Source: Gammaproteobacteria bacterium (GTDB lineage Bacteria > Pseudomonadota > Gammaproteobacteria > Eutrophobiales > Eutrophobiaceae). From it: a DNA stretch of 64,000 nucleotides. The stretch lies in contig SCUJ01000006.1 in assembly GCA_004297165.1 (NCBI GenBank), positions 124,001 to 188,000 on the forward strand. The letters are read 5' to 3'. Made by a program: the position numbers and the translations under genes. Shown here piece by piece: positions 8,905 through 16,574 of this stretch. Each line of letters opens with the position of its first letter. Position 1 is the first letter of the stretch. The notes under the pieces are model-generated. The model saw nothing but the letters and a program-made list of their open reading frames with translations. It ran no database searches and was not told the origin of the DNA.

Positions 8905-10251
8905 ATGAAAACGTTTATCAAAATACAGCTGTTAGCAACCGTTCTGATTTTCAATCACGTCATGGCGCAACAGGACATCAGCGGCATATGGCAGGGGAAA
9001 CTCGACTTGGGCGGCGATCAGTCCCTGACGGTGCAATTCATTCTGGAAAAACAGGACGACGGCGCCTGGTCCGCGATCGTGAATTCGCCGGATACCGGCG
9101 GCATCAAGAATGTAAAGGCCGGCGCGGTGGCCTTCGACGGGACCAGTCTTAACATCGACGTTGCCGAATTGAGCGGCGGATTTAAAGGTCAATTCAAGGA
9201 CGGCAAGTTCGAGGGCACGTGGTCCCAGGCCGGCAGCGACATGCCCCTCATCTTGGCGCCGTATACCAAACCGGTGTTGTCCCAGGCGGATATGGATCTG
9301 CTGGCGGGTGAGTGGGTCGGCAAGCTTGAAGTTCCGGCCGGGGCCTTGACCCTGGTGTTCCGGTTCGAAATAAACGCAGCGGGCGAACTGGCGGGATTCA
9401 TCCGCAGTCCAGATCAGGGAGGCAATGAAGCGCCGGCCGCCGATATCGAGCTGGTGGATGGTGTGCTAAGTCTCAAAGTCCCGGCGGCGCAAGTCGATAT
9501 CAAGGGCAAGCTGTCCGGCACGCAATTCGCGGGCGAATTCAAACAGGGTCAGGGAACCATGCCCCTGACAATGAATAAAGGCGAGTACGTACCGCCCAAA
9601 TACGTGTTGGCGTTGTCCAATGAGGTCATGGCGCAACTGTTGGGTGAATGGCATGGCGAATTTGAGATGCCCATGGGTACACTGACCGTGATCTATCGCT
9701 TCGAGTACAACGCCACGGGTGAATTTATCGCCAACCGGAGCAGTCCGGATCAGGGCGGCAGCGGCGTTCCGATCATGGAGGCGACCCTGACCGACGGCAG
9801 CCTGACCCTGAAGACGGCCGACGGCGGTTTTACCGGAAAACTCGACGGTGAAACCATTGCCGGCACGGTCACCAACCCGATGGGCGCCATTCCCCTCACG
9901 GTCAAGAAAGGCCAGTTTGTTCCACCGGCTTACAATCTAAAGCTGGCTAAAGAGGCCATGGACCTATTGCTGGGGAAATGGACGGGCAAACTGGCCACGC
10001 CGCAACGCACCCTGACACTGGTATTCCGGTTTGAAGCCGATGCGGCAGGTGAATACTTCGGCTTCGTCGACAGCCCGGACCAGGGCAACACCAGCCTGAA
10101 GATAGTCGAGGCCGGTTTCGCTGATGGCGAATTGTCCCTGAAAACCAAGTTCCCCAAGGCAGAGTTCAAAGGCAAACTGAACGGCGGTGAGCTTAACGGC
10201 AACTGGTCGCAGATGGGCGGAACCATGCCACTGGTCTTGAACAAGGAGTGA
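8905..10251 (+). CDS. Exported protein with four tandem beta-rich repeats
   Basis: About 448 residues. A signal peptide (MKTFIKIQLLATVLIFNHVMAQ) is followed by four repeats of roughly 105-110 residues. Each repeat has a G-x-W-x-G-K/E-L/F opening, a VxFRFE/ILE strand, a SPDQGG/SPDTGG turn, a DGxLSLK strand and a G-x-W/F-x-Q ending with MPLxL. The unit resembles the N-terminal beta domain found in front of some secreted alpha/beta hydrolases, but no enzyme domain is attached here. ATG at 8899 abuts the AGGAG; ATG at 8905 has it 6 nt upstream and is preferred. It sits between two paralogous permease genes, so it may be a periplasmic partner or substrate of the exporter; this is inference. Confidence 0.8.
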   Translation: MKTFIKIQLLATVLIFNHVMAQQDISGIWQGKLDLGGDQSLTVQFILEKQDDGAWSAIVNSPDTGGIKNVKAGAVAFDGTSLNIDVAELSGGFKGQFKDGKFEGTWSQAGSDMPLILAPYTKPVLSQADMDLLAGEWVGKLEVPAGALTLVFRFEINAAGELAGFIRSPDQGGNEAPAADIELVDGVLSLKVPAAQVDIKGKLSGTQFAGEFKQGQGTMPLTMNKGEYVPPKYVLALSNEVMAQLLGEWHGEFEMPMGTLTVIYRFEYNATGEFIANRSSPDQGGSGVPIMEATLTDGSLTLKTADGGFTGKLDGETIAGTVTNPMGAIPLTVKKGQFVPPAYNLKLAKEAMDLLLGKWTGKLATPQRTLTLVFRFEADAAGEYFGFVDSPDQGNTSLKIVEAGFADGELSLKTKFPKAEFKGKLNGGELNGNWSQMGGTMPLVLNKE

Positions 10252-10385
10252 TACTGAGCATGAGACAGTCCGCATCGCCAGCCTGTGGACCGGTCAGCCG
10301 CCGAAGCTTCTTGAGGTTATCAAATGGCTACGGAAGCCGGAAGATTGGGGAGATGAGTTAACCAACCGATAGGAGTTGAATAACC

Positions 10386-12827
10386 ATGTTCAGCAATTAT
10401 CTCAAAATTATCCTGCACAAACTCTATCGCGAGAAACTGTACGCACTTATCAATATTTCCGGACTGGCGATTGCCATTGCCTGTTGCGTGATCCTGGGAT
10501 TGTATCTGCGCAGCGAACTGACTTATGACCGTTATCAGGTCAACCATGAGCGCATATTCCGGCTGGAGCGGGAGTTCAATATCAACGGCAAGATAAACCG
10601 CTATGCCATTAACTCAACCGTGATCGGCCCGATGTTAAAAGAGGATTTTCCCGAGATCGTGGACTATGTCCGGTTACGGCCCAATCTGCAGTCGATCCTG
10701 ATCCGCCATGGCAACAACGCCTATTACTGGGACAGAACTTTCATCGCTGACGATAACATTTTCAGTTTTTTCACTCATGACATTATCCATGGCAATCCCG
10801 AGACCGCCCTGGTGGATCCAGGCAGTGTCGCGGTAAGCGAGACTTTTGCCAGGACCTATTTCGGCGACGAGAATCCCATGGGGCAGACCATCAGCACCGA
10901 CACAGGCGGGCCGCGGACCATTACCCTGGTCTTCGCCGATCAGCCAGAGAATACTCATTTGAAATACGACGTGCTGTATTCCTATAATCACGACAGCGTC
11001 GCAATACCGGATAATATGACCGCGCGCCGTGAAAACCTGTGGGGTGGTTATGATTTTACCTACCTTTTGATGCCCGAGGGTTTCCAGGCGGGTGACTTTA
11101 AGCGTATTAACGATGCGTTTTACTCCCGTCATGCCGCGGAACAAGGCAGGGCAGCCGGAACGTCTTTCCGCACCTGGTTGACACCGCTCGCGGACATTCA
11201 TTTGGACTCATCCGATCTGGAATATGATGTGCCCGGCGGTAACAAATTATATCTGTACGGATTCGCGGCTGTGGCGGTCTTTATTCTGTTGGTGGCCTGT
11301 ATTAATTACATGAATCTGGCCACGGCCCGCGCTGCCAAACGAGCCAAGGAAGTCGGCATGCATAAAATCCTAGGGGCGGGGAGGGGGCAGTTGATCATGC
11401 AGTTCCTGGGGGAGTCGTTGTGCTTCACGTTCATTGCTTTGCTGTTCGGCATTGTTTTGGTCGAAATCGCTTTGCAGATGACGCTGGTGACTACCCTGCT
11501 GGATAAGCCTTTATCCCTGGATCTATTCAGGGAACCGGAATTATTAGCTTGGCTGGCTGGTCTGGGGTTGTTGATCGGGACGCTAGCCGGCGTTTATCCC
11601 GCTATTTATCTATCGTCGATGCTGCCGCTATCCGCTTTGGTGGGAAGCAATAAAAACGCGAAGGCCAATATCCGATTCAGGGAAGGACTGGTGTTGGTGC
11701 AGTTTGTCATCTCCGTGGGAGTCATAGCCTGTACCTTGTTGATGGCGGCGCAGATGCGCTACGTCTCCAGTAAATCCCTGGGGTTCAATAAGGAGAATCT
11801 CGCGATGATCCGTTTGCAGGGTTTGGAACTGATCGACAAGATCCCGACGATGCGCAATGAATTGCTGAAGAACAATCGAGTCCTCGACATCACTTCGGCG
11901 CCCAGAATCATGGGCCAGGGTTTCCCAACCTTCGGCGGACAGGCTGAAAATAATGAAGGCGAAATGGTGACAATAACGACCCATAACTCATCCGTGGACG
12001 ATAATTTTATTGATGCGATGGGATTGGAGTTGATTGCCGGGAGGGATTTTTCAAAAAAGTTCCTGTCCGATTCCGGGGCGAACTTCGTCGTCAATGAGGC
12101 AGTGGTGCGAATGATGGGTTGGACTGAACCTGTGGGCAAACGCTTTCAGTCCGGCCCGTTTACTGGCCGGGTGATCGGCGTCGTGAAGGACTTTAACTTC
12201 AAGTCACTGCACAGCCCGGTGGAACCTTTCGTATTGACCCAGTATGTGGACAAAACCCGGCGTATTCCTGCCGAATTACTGCCAAACCCGACTCGCATGC
12301 TGGTGTTGAAAATAGCCGGGGAAAACATCCGCGAGACGCTTAAGTTTATCGAGGAGAAATTTGCCGAGTTCGATCCTACTCATCCGTTTGAATTCGAGTT
12401 CCTGGATGATACCTTGAGCCGGCTTTATCTCTCGGAGCAACGGCTCATGAAGCTGATCGGCGTCTTTGCCGGGATCTGTATCTTCATCGCCTGCATGGGC
12501 CTGTTTGGCTTGGCTGCCTTTACCACGGAACAGCGCACCAAGGAGATCGGGATCCGCAAGGTGTTGGGCGCGACGACGGCGCAAATCATTTTCATGTTGT
12601 CGCGTGGCATCTTGATCCTGGTATTAATCGGTTCAGTGGTGGCTTCCCTCATGGCCTGGTATGCCATGGACGAATGGCTGGCAGGTTTTGCCTATCGCAC
12701 TGAGATCAATCCACTGGTTTTTCTGTTGTCGGCCACACTCGCCGCAGCCATTGCTTTCATTACCCTGGCCCTGCAATCCTTAAAGACCGCCAGGTCCAAC
12801 CCGGTGCAGGCATTGCGGTATGAGTAA
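10386..12827 (+). CDS. FtsX-like ABC permease, second copy
   Basis: Permease of 813 residues, clear paralogue of the protein at 6463: same order of membrane segments, two MacB-type periplasmic domains and shared blocks such as LYREKLYALIN, ACINYMNLATARAAKRAKEVGM, RYVSSKSLGFNKEN, EGRDFSKK/AGRDFSKK and LFGLAAFTTEQRTKEIGIRK. ATG with AGGAG upstream (GATAGGAGTTGAATAACC). A gap of 134 bp separates it from the four-repeat gene. Its last codons overlap the hydrolase start by 8 nt. Divergence is greatest in the periplasmic domains, suggesting the two copies contact different partners. Substrate unknown. Confidence 0.87.
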   Translation: MFSNYLKIILHKLYREKLYALINISGLAIAIACCVILGLYLRSELTYDRYQVNHERIFRLEREFNINGKINRYAINSTVIGPMLKEDFPEIVDYVRLRPNLQSILIRHGNNAYYWDRTFIADDNIFSFFTHDIIHGNPETALVDPGSVAVSETFARTYFGDENPMGQTISTDTGGPRTITLVFADQPENTHLKYDVLYSYNHDSVAIPDNMTARRENLWGGYDFTYLLMPEGFQAGDFKRINDAFYSRHAAEQGRAAGTSFRTWLTPLADIHLDSSDLEYDVPGGNKLYLYGFAAVAVFILLVACINYMNLATARAAKRAKEVGMHKILGAGRGQLIMQFLGESLCFTFIALLFGIVLVEIALQMTLVTTLLDKPLSLDLFREPELLAWLAGLGLLIGTLAGVYPAIYLSSMLPLSALVGSNKNAKANIRFREGLVLVQFVISVGVIACTLLMAAQMRYVSSKSLGFNKENLAMIRLQGLELIDKIPTMRNELLKNNRVLDITSAPRIMGQGFPTFGGQAENNEGEMVTITTHNSSVDDNFIDAMGLELIAGRDFSKKFLSDSGANFVVNEAVVRMMGWTEPVGKRFQSGPFTGRVIGVVKDFNFKSLHSPVEPFVLTQYVDKTRRIPAELLPNPTRMLVLKIAGENIRETLKFIEEKFAEFDPTHPFEFEFLDDTLSRLYLSEQRLMKLIGVFAGICIFIACMGLFGLAAFTTEQRTKEIGIRKVLGATTAQIIFMLSRGILILVLIGSVVASLMAWYAMDEWLAGFAYRTEINPLVFLLSATLAAAIAFITLALQSLKTARSNPVQALRYE

Positions 12828-14097
12828 ATCACATTTGGGATCCAACGGCATGGTCACCTCGTCGTCCAGCGCCATCTTTCTGCTGTTTGGCATTTTGACG
12901 ACTAATGTCGGAGGAGCTCAAAGCTTGGATACACAACGCACCGCCGAGCGATTTACGATTGATGTGTCCGACGCCGTCCTCAGCGATCTCAGCGAACGCT
13001 TGGCGCGCACCCGGTGGCCCGACCAGCTACCCGGAACCGGTTGGACGTACGGGACGGATACTGCGTATCTTCGCGGGCTCGTTTCCTATTGGCGAAACGG
13101 GTTCGATTGGCGCGCACAGGAGGCGCGGCTCAACGAATTCGAGCACTACCGTGCGTGGGTCGGCGGCATGCGAATCCATTTCGTGCACGCACGCAGCAAA
13201 GACCCTGACGCGATTCCGCTACTGCTCTTGCATGGATGGCCAAGCTCGTTCGTTCAAATGCTCGACATCATTCCCCTGCTGGTCGATCCGGCAGCACACG
13301 GCCTGCCATCCATACCGAGCTTCCACGTCGTGGCGGCGTCGTTACCGGGGTTCGGCTTCTCGGACATTCCGACGCGGCCAGGAGTCGGGTTTGCGACGAG
13401 TGCGGAGATCATGGCTGAGCTCATGCACGACGTGCTGAACTACTCGCAGTATGGTGTAAGGGGCAGCGACCTCGGTGGGAACATCGTGCGACAGATCGCG
13501 CTAGGGCATCCCGATCAGGTGATCGGCGTGCATCTGACGGGCATGATCGGCACGGCCGGCGCGGAACCACCATTTACACCGGCAGAGCAGGCGTTCATCG
13601 AAGCGGATGCAGCGACACAGACGGAAAGGGCTTATGCGCGCCTGCAGATGTCGAAGCCCCAGACTCTTGCGCATGCGCTCAATGATTCGCCCACGGGTCT
13701 CGCTGCGTGGATCATAGAGAAGTTCAGGTCATGGAGTGACTGCAATGGAGACGTAGAGAACCGTTTCACCAAGGACGAACTGCTCACGAACCTAATGATT
13801 TACTGGGTCACGGGGACAGCGCCTTCCTCCGTGCGCATGTACTACGATTTCTCGCGTGAACCCCTCACCACCGGACGGATCGAGCGTCCGGTGGGGATGC
13901 TCATGTCGACCAAAGACCTGTTTCCCGCAGCCCCGCGCGAGTGGGGTGAGCGGTTTTTCAACGTGGAGCGCTGGGTTGAGACGGATGTTGGGGGCCATTT
14001 TCTCGAATGGGAGGAGCCGAAGCTCGTTGCACGAGAGTTACAGACGTTCTTTGGATCCGTCACCTCGTTCGACAACCACATTTTAGAACATCCTTAG
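12820..14097 (+). CDS. Epoxide hydrolase family alpha/beta hydrolase with signal sequence
   Basis: 425 residues. After a probable signal peptide (SSSSAIFLLFGILTTNVGGA) come an N-terminal epoxide-hydrolase lid motif (FTIDVSDAVLSDLSERLARTRWPD) and an alpha/beta hydrolase core: oxyanion-hole HGWPSS, nucleophile elbow G-S-D-L-G-G in which Asp is the nucleophile of epoxide hydrolases, and the catalytic histidine in GGHFLEWEEP. The family opens epoxides to diols by an Asp-ester intermediate; the natural substrate here is unknown. The start overlaps the permease by 8 nt (ATGAGTAA), so it may be the last gene of the exporter operon; ATG at 12850 is an alternative start. A location outside the cytoplasm is unusual for the family. 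Confidence 0.85.
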   Translation: MSKSHLGSNGMVTSSSSAIFLLFGILTTNVGGAQSLDTQRTAERFTIDVSDAVLSDLSERLARTRWPDQLPGTGWTYGTDTAYLRGLVSYWRNGFDWRAQEARLNEFEHYRAWVGGMRIHFVHARSKDPDAIPLLLLHGWPSSFVQMLDIIPLLVDPAAHGLPSIPSFHVVAASLPGFGFSDIPTRPGVGFATSAEIMAELMHDVLNYSQYGVRGSDLGGNIVRQIALGHPDQVIGVHLTGMIGTAGAEPPFTPAEQAFIEADAATQTERAYARLQMSKPQTLAHALNDSPTGLAAWIIEKFRSWSDCNGDVENRFTKDELLTNLMIYWVTGTAPSSVRMYYDFSREPLTTGRIERPVGMLMSTKDLFPAAPREWGERFFNVERWVETDVGGHFLEWEEPKLVARELQTFFGSVTSFDNHILEHP

Positions 14098-14119
14098 TAA
14101 GCTTTATCATAAGATACTG

Positions 14120-14157
14120 GATGTACTGATCGACATTAGATGTACTGATCGATATTA
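14120..14157. repeat. Two tandem 19 bp direct repeats
   Basis: Two adjacent copies of GATGTACTGATCGAYATTA at 14120-14138 and 14139-14157, differing at one base. They lie between the hydrolase stop and the VOC gene and contain the short palindrome TGATCGA/TCGAT. They could be tandem regulator half sites or a simple duplication. Confidence 0.7.
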
Positions 14158-14176
14158 AAGGTAAGAGTAAATAACA

Positions 14177-14557
14177 ATGAACACTGAACATAAACTTTCC
14201 AACATCCGGCAGATTGCCATCACAGTCAGCGATGTGGGCGCGGCATTGCCGTTCTATCGCGATGTACTTGGCTTGACGTTTCTATTCAGCCCCGCGCCCA
14301 ACCTCGCCTTTCTGGAGGCCGGCGGCGTGCGCATCATGTTGAGCACGCCTCAGGGCGCCGGCACGGTTGGTCATAACTCGATACTCTATTTCACCGTTAC
14401 GGACATTACCGCCACGCACGCCGCGGTAGTCGAGCGCGGGGCGAAGAATGAGCGGGCGCCACAGCTTACTGCCAGGATGCCTGACCACGAGCTATGGGCG
14501 AGTTTCGTGCGCGACCCGGATGGCAATTTGATTGGGCTCATGGAGGAGAAACGTTAG
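14177..14557 (+). CDS. VOC family protein (glyoxalase/dioxygenase fold)
   Basis: 126 residues forming one vicinal-oxygen-chelate module pair: opening LSNIRQIAITVSDVGAALPF with YRDVLGLTFLF, central LEAGGVRIMLSTP, second half LYFTVTDITATHAAVVERGA and C-terminal FVRDPDGNLIGLMEE. The metal-binding positions expected are partly substituted (Q/I near the start, the terminal Glu in L-M-E present), so catalytic activity is uncertain. Such proteins include glyoxalase I, fosfomycin and bleomycin resistance proteins and dioxygenases; the sequence does not decide between them. Single gene, preceded by a tandem repeat. Confidence 0.85.
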   Translation: MNTEHKLSNIRQIAITVSDVGAALPFYRDVLGLTFLFSPAPNLAFLEAGGVRIMLSTPQGAGTVGHNSILYFTVTDITATHAAVVERGAKNERAPQLTARMPDHELWASFVRDPDGNLIGLMEEKR

Positions 14558-14663
14558 GGCTCGGTAGCGCTCCGAAAAGCGAGAATTGCGGTCCGTGCTT
14601 AACCTACCGCGCCAGGGTATTCCCGGATACAATATCGCCAGTCATTTTGGAGCGAAATCCCGC

Positions 14664-14921
14664 ATGCCGACCTACGATTACCGCTGCGCCGCCAACGGGC
14701 GCGTTTATGAAGTCAATCACCCCATGGCGGTGACCATACGCAACTGGACCGAGCTCTGCGCGGCGGGCCGGCTGGATCCGGAGGATATCCCGGGGGAAAC
14801 GCCGGTGCGCAAGGTCATCAGTATGACAGGTGGGGTAATCCACAGCAGTACGCTCAGCAACCCGGAAGCGCCGCCGTGCTCAACTGGCGGACCATGTCCT
14901 GGCGGCGGCTGCGGATATTGA
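14664..14921 (+). CDS. FmdB-like zinc ribbon protein
   Basis: Small protein of 85 residues starting MPTYDYRCAANGRVYEVNHPM, the typical opening of FmdB/CxxC zinc-ribbon proteins in proteobacteria, although the second cysteine of the usual first pair is replaced. The C-terminus has a Gly/Cys-rich tail (CSTGGPCPGGGCGY) that could bind metal. The ATG at 14664 has GGAG about 11 nt upstream and the family start, so the longer frame from 14586 is rejected. The stop codon directly abuts the thioesterase ATG, so the two are co-translated. Exact role unknown. Confidence 0.8.
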   Translation: MPTYDYRCAANGRVYEVNHPMAVTIRNWTELCAAGRLDPEDIPGETPVRKVISMTGGVIHSSTLSNPEAPPCSTGGPCPGGGCGY

Positions 14922-15317
14922 ATGAGCGCTGCCATATTTCGCTGCGCAATCGAGACGCGGACCAGCGAGACCAACGCCACCGGGCATATCGATCACACCG
15001 TCATCCCCGTCTGGTTCGAGCTGGCGCGCAGACCGATATACAAGCTCTTCAATCCGAGTGAAGAGTTCAGCACCTGGAATACCATCATCCGCAAGCTGGA
15101 GCTGGACTTCCTCCTGCCGATCCATCACCGGCTGCGAACCGAGGTCCGCAGCCAAGTCTCCGCCATCGGTAACACCTCGTTCACGGTGACCCAGGAGCTC
15201 TGGCAGGAAGACCGCCTCGTCGCCACTGGCCGCGTCATCATCGTTTATTTTGACTATTCGATGCAGATGAAAGCCCCCATACCCGAGGCAATCAGGGAGC
15301 TATTGGAGTTTCCTTAA
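14922..15317 (+). CDS. Acyl-CoA thioesterase-like hotdog protein
   Basis: 131 residues with the hotdog-fold pattern of 4-hydroxybenzoyl-CoA/YbgC-type thioesterases: ETRTSETNATGHIDHTVIP near the N-terminus (the family usually has a catalytic Asp in D-x-x-G-H; here N-A-T-G-H is seen) followed by WFELARRPIYKLF and a terminal strand RVIIVYFDYSMQMKAPIP. The substitution at the usual Asp makes the precise activity uncertain. Directly follows the FmdB-like gene and is followed after 2 nt by the glutaredoxin-like gene, so the three form an operon. Confidence 0.78.
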   Translation: MSAAIFRCAIETRTSETNATGHIDHTVIPVWFELARRPIYKLFNPSEEFSTWNTIIRKLELDFLLPIHHRLRTEVRSQVSAIGNTSFTVTQELWQEDRLVATGRVIIVYFDYSMQMKAPIPEAIRELLEFP

Positions 15318-15319
15318 TC

Positions 15320-15601
15320 ATGAAAGGCGCCAGAAGACGACTGGAAGGTCACGAGTTATTTTATTTTTCAACTTGTCCGTATTGCATCCGGGTCCGGCTG
15401 GCGCTTAGGCGGTTGAAACTTGAAATTCCACTTAAAAACATCCTGACCCATCCAGAATATAACTCCGAACTGTTGGCGGGTGGAGGAGAGGAGCAGGTAC
15501 CGTGTTTACGGATTGAAAATGAACAGGGCGAAGTCCGGTGGATGTACGAATCCGGCGATATCGTCCGTTATCTGGAACGGCAATCGGGGAATTCCGCGTA
15601 A
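15320..15601 (+). CDS. Glutaredoxin-like protein (CPYC)
   Basis: 93 residues with a thioredoxin-fold N-terminal module: LFYFSTCPYCIRVRLALRRL contains the dithiol glutaredoxin motif CPYC, then a conserved cis-Pro segment EEQVPCLRIE and a terminal SGDIVRYLER helix as in GST-N/Grx proteins. It should reduce disulfides or glutathione mixed disulfides in the cytoplasm. Last gene of a three-gene set; ATG 2 nt after the preceding stop. Confidence 0.87.
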   Translation: MKGARRRLEGHELFYFSTCPYCIRVRLALRRLKLEIPLKNILTHPEYNSELLAGGGEEQVPCLRIENEQGEVRWMYESGDIVRYLERQSGNSA

Positions 15602-15624
15602 TGAACCTATGATTCCCGGTCGAA

Positions 15625-15638
15625 TTGATGCCGATCAT
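15625..15638 (+). promoter_or_regulatory. FNR-type box upstream of por operon
   Basis: TTGATGCCGATCAT matches TTGAT-N4-ATCAA in 9 of 10 defined positions (last base T instead of A). Centre at 15631.5, 89 bp before porG. A class II start would fall near 15673, but only a weak -10-like hexamer (TAAGGT, 15661) is seen, so promoter details are uncertain. Confidence 0.55.
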
Positions 15639-15720
15639 GGAATCCAACTCGCCTGAAATCTAAGGTGTTTATCCGAAATTTATTTATCTAACATTAATCC
15701 GGAAATTCAAGGCAGGCACA

Positions 15721-16278
15721 ATGTCGGTTAAAGAATTGCGGTTTCACGGCCGGGGCGGGCAGGGCGCTGTGCTCGCGGCCAAGATGGTCGCCTCGGCGGC
15801 GGCCAAGGAAGGTAAATGTGTCGGGAGCTTCCCCATGTACGGCTTCGAGCGTCGGGGGATGCCGGTGGTGGCCTTCACCCGCTTCGACGATGAACCCATC
15901 CGTGAAAAGAGCCAGATCTATACCCCTGACTGCGTTGTGGTCGTCGATCCGACCCTGCTCGGTCTGCCCAACCTGTTCGATGGCCTGAAACCCGGCGGGG
16001 TGTTGATCCTGAACAGTACGACACCGCTTGCGGAGCGACCCTGCGCGAATCTTGAATTATCCGGCGTGGTCAACGCCACCCGGATTGCCGTCGAAGAGAT
16101 CGGCCGTGATATCCCCAATACCGCCCTGGTGGGCGCGCTTGCGGCCGCCACCGGCTGGTTCACGCTGGACTCCGTGCTGGAAGGTCTGACCGAATATCTG
16201 GAGGGCGACATGCTGGAGAAAAATATCCGCAACGCCCGGCGCGGCTACGCGGAAGTCGAGGTGCAAACATGGCATTAA
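15721..16278 (+). CDS. porG: 2-oxoacid:ferredoxin oxidoreductase gamma subunit
   Basis: 185 residues with the gamma-subunit fold: opening ELRFHGRGGQGAVLAAKMVA, then GSFPMYGFERRGMPVVAFTR and a C-terminal MLEKNIRNARRGY. First gene of a four-gene set porG-porD-porA-porB, the archaeal-type split form of pyruvate:ferredoxin oxidoreductase that converts pyruvate plus CoA to acetyl-CoA, CO2 and reduced ferredoxin, or runs in reverse. Pyruvate versus branched-chain oxoacid specificity cannot be fixed from sequence alone. Overlaps porD by 10 nt. An FNR-type box lies upstream. Confidence 0.9.
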   Translation: MSVKELRFHGRGGQGAVLAAKMVASAAAKEGKCVGSFPMYGFERRGMPVVAFTRFDDEPIREKSQIYTPDCVVVVDPTLLGLPNLFDGLKPGGVLILNSTTPLAERPCANLELSGVVNATRIAVEEIGRDIPNTALVGALAAATGWFTLDSVLEGLTEYLEGDMLEKNIRNARRGYAEVEVQTWH

Positions 16279-16574
16279 GCGAAACGAAACCGCAGCGCCA
16301 ATTCGAGACCGAATCGGCCTGGTGCGACGGCAGCGTCAAGTTGCTCAACCTGCAAACCGGGACGTGGCGCACCTTGCGTCCGGTGTTGAAAATCGAAAAA
16401 TGCACCTATTGCGGACTCTGCTATCTGTTCTGTCCACCGCAATGCATCGGCGTGGCGGAGGATCACTTCCCCATTGATCTTATCTATTGCAAGGGCTGTG
16501 GCATCTGCGCCCATGAATGCCCCACCGATGCCATCGAGATGATCCCCGAAGGAGCCGCCGATGGACGCGCTTAA
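16269..16574 (+). CDS. porD: 2-oxoacid:ferredoxin oxidoreductase delta subunit (2x[4Fe-4S])
   Basis: 101-residue ferredoxin-like subunit with two complete [4Fe-4S] motifs, CTYCGLCYLFC followed by P and CKGCGICAHEC followed by P, in the usual spacing. It passes electrons from the TPP site of the alpha/beta core to external ferredoxin. ATG at 16269 lies inside the end of porG and its own end overlaps porA by 14 nt, showing tight translational coupling. N-terminal 20 residues are a non-conserved extension. Confidence 0.92.
   Translation: MALSETKPQRQFETESAWCDGSVKLLNLQTGTWRTLRPVLKIEKCTYCGLCYLFCPPQCIGVAEDHFPIDLIYCKGCGICAHECPTDAIEMIPEGAADGRA

Noticed and set aside
10260-10361. 33-codon frame between the four-repeat gene and the second permease
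   Set aside because: No family, weak ribosome site; too short to call.
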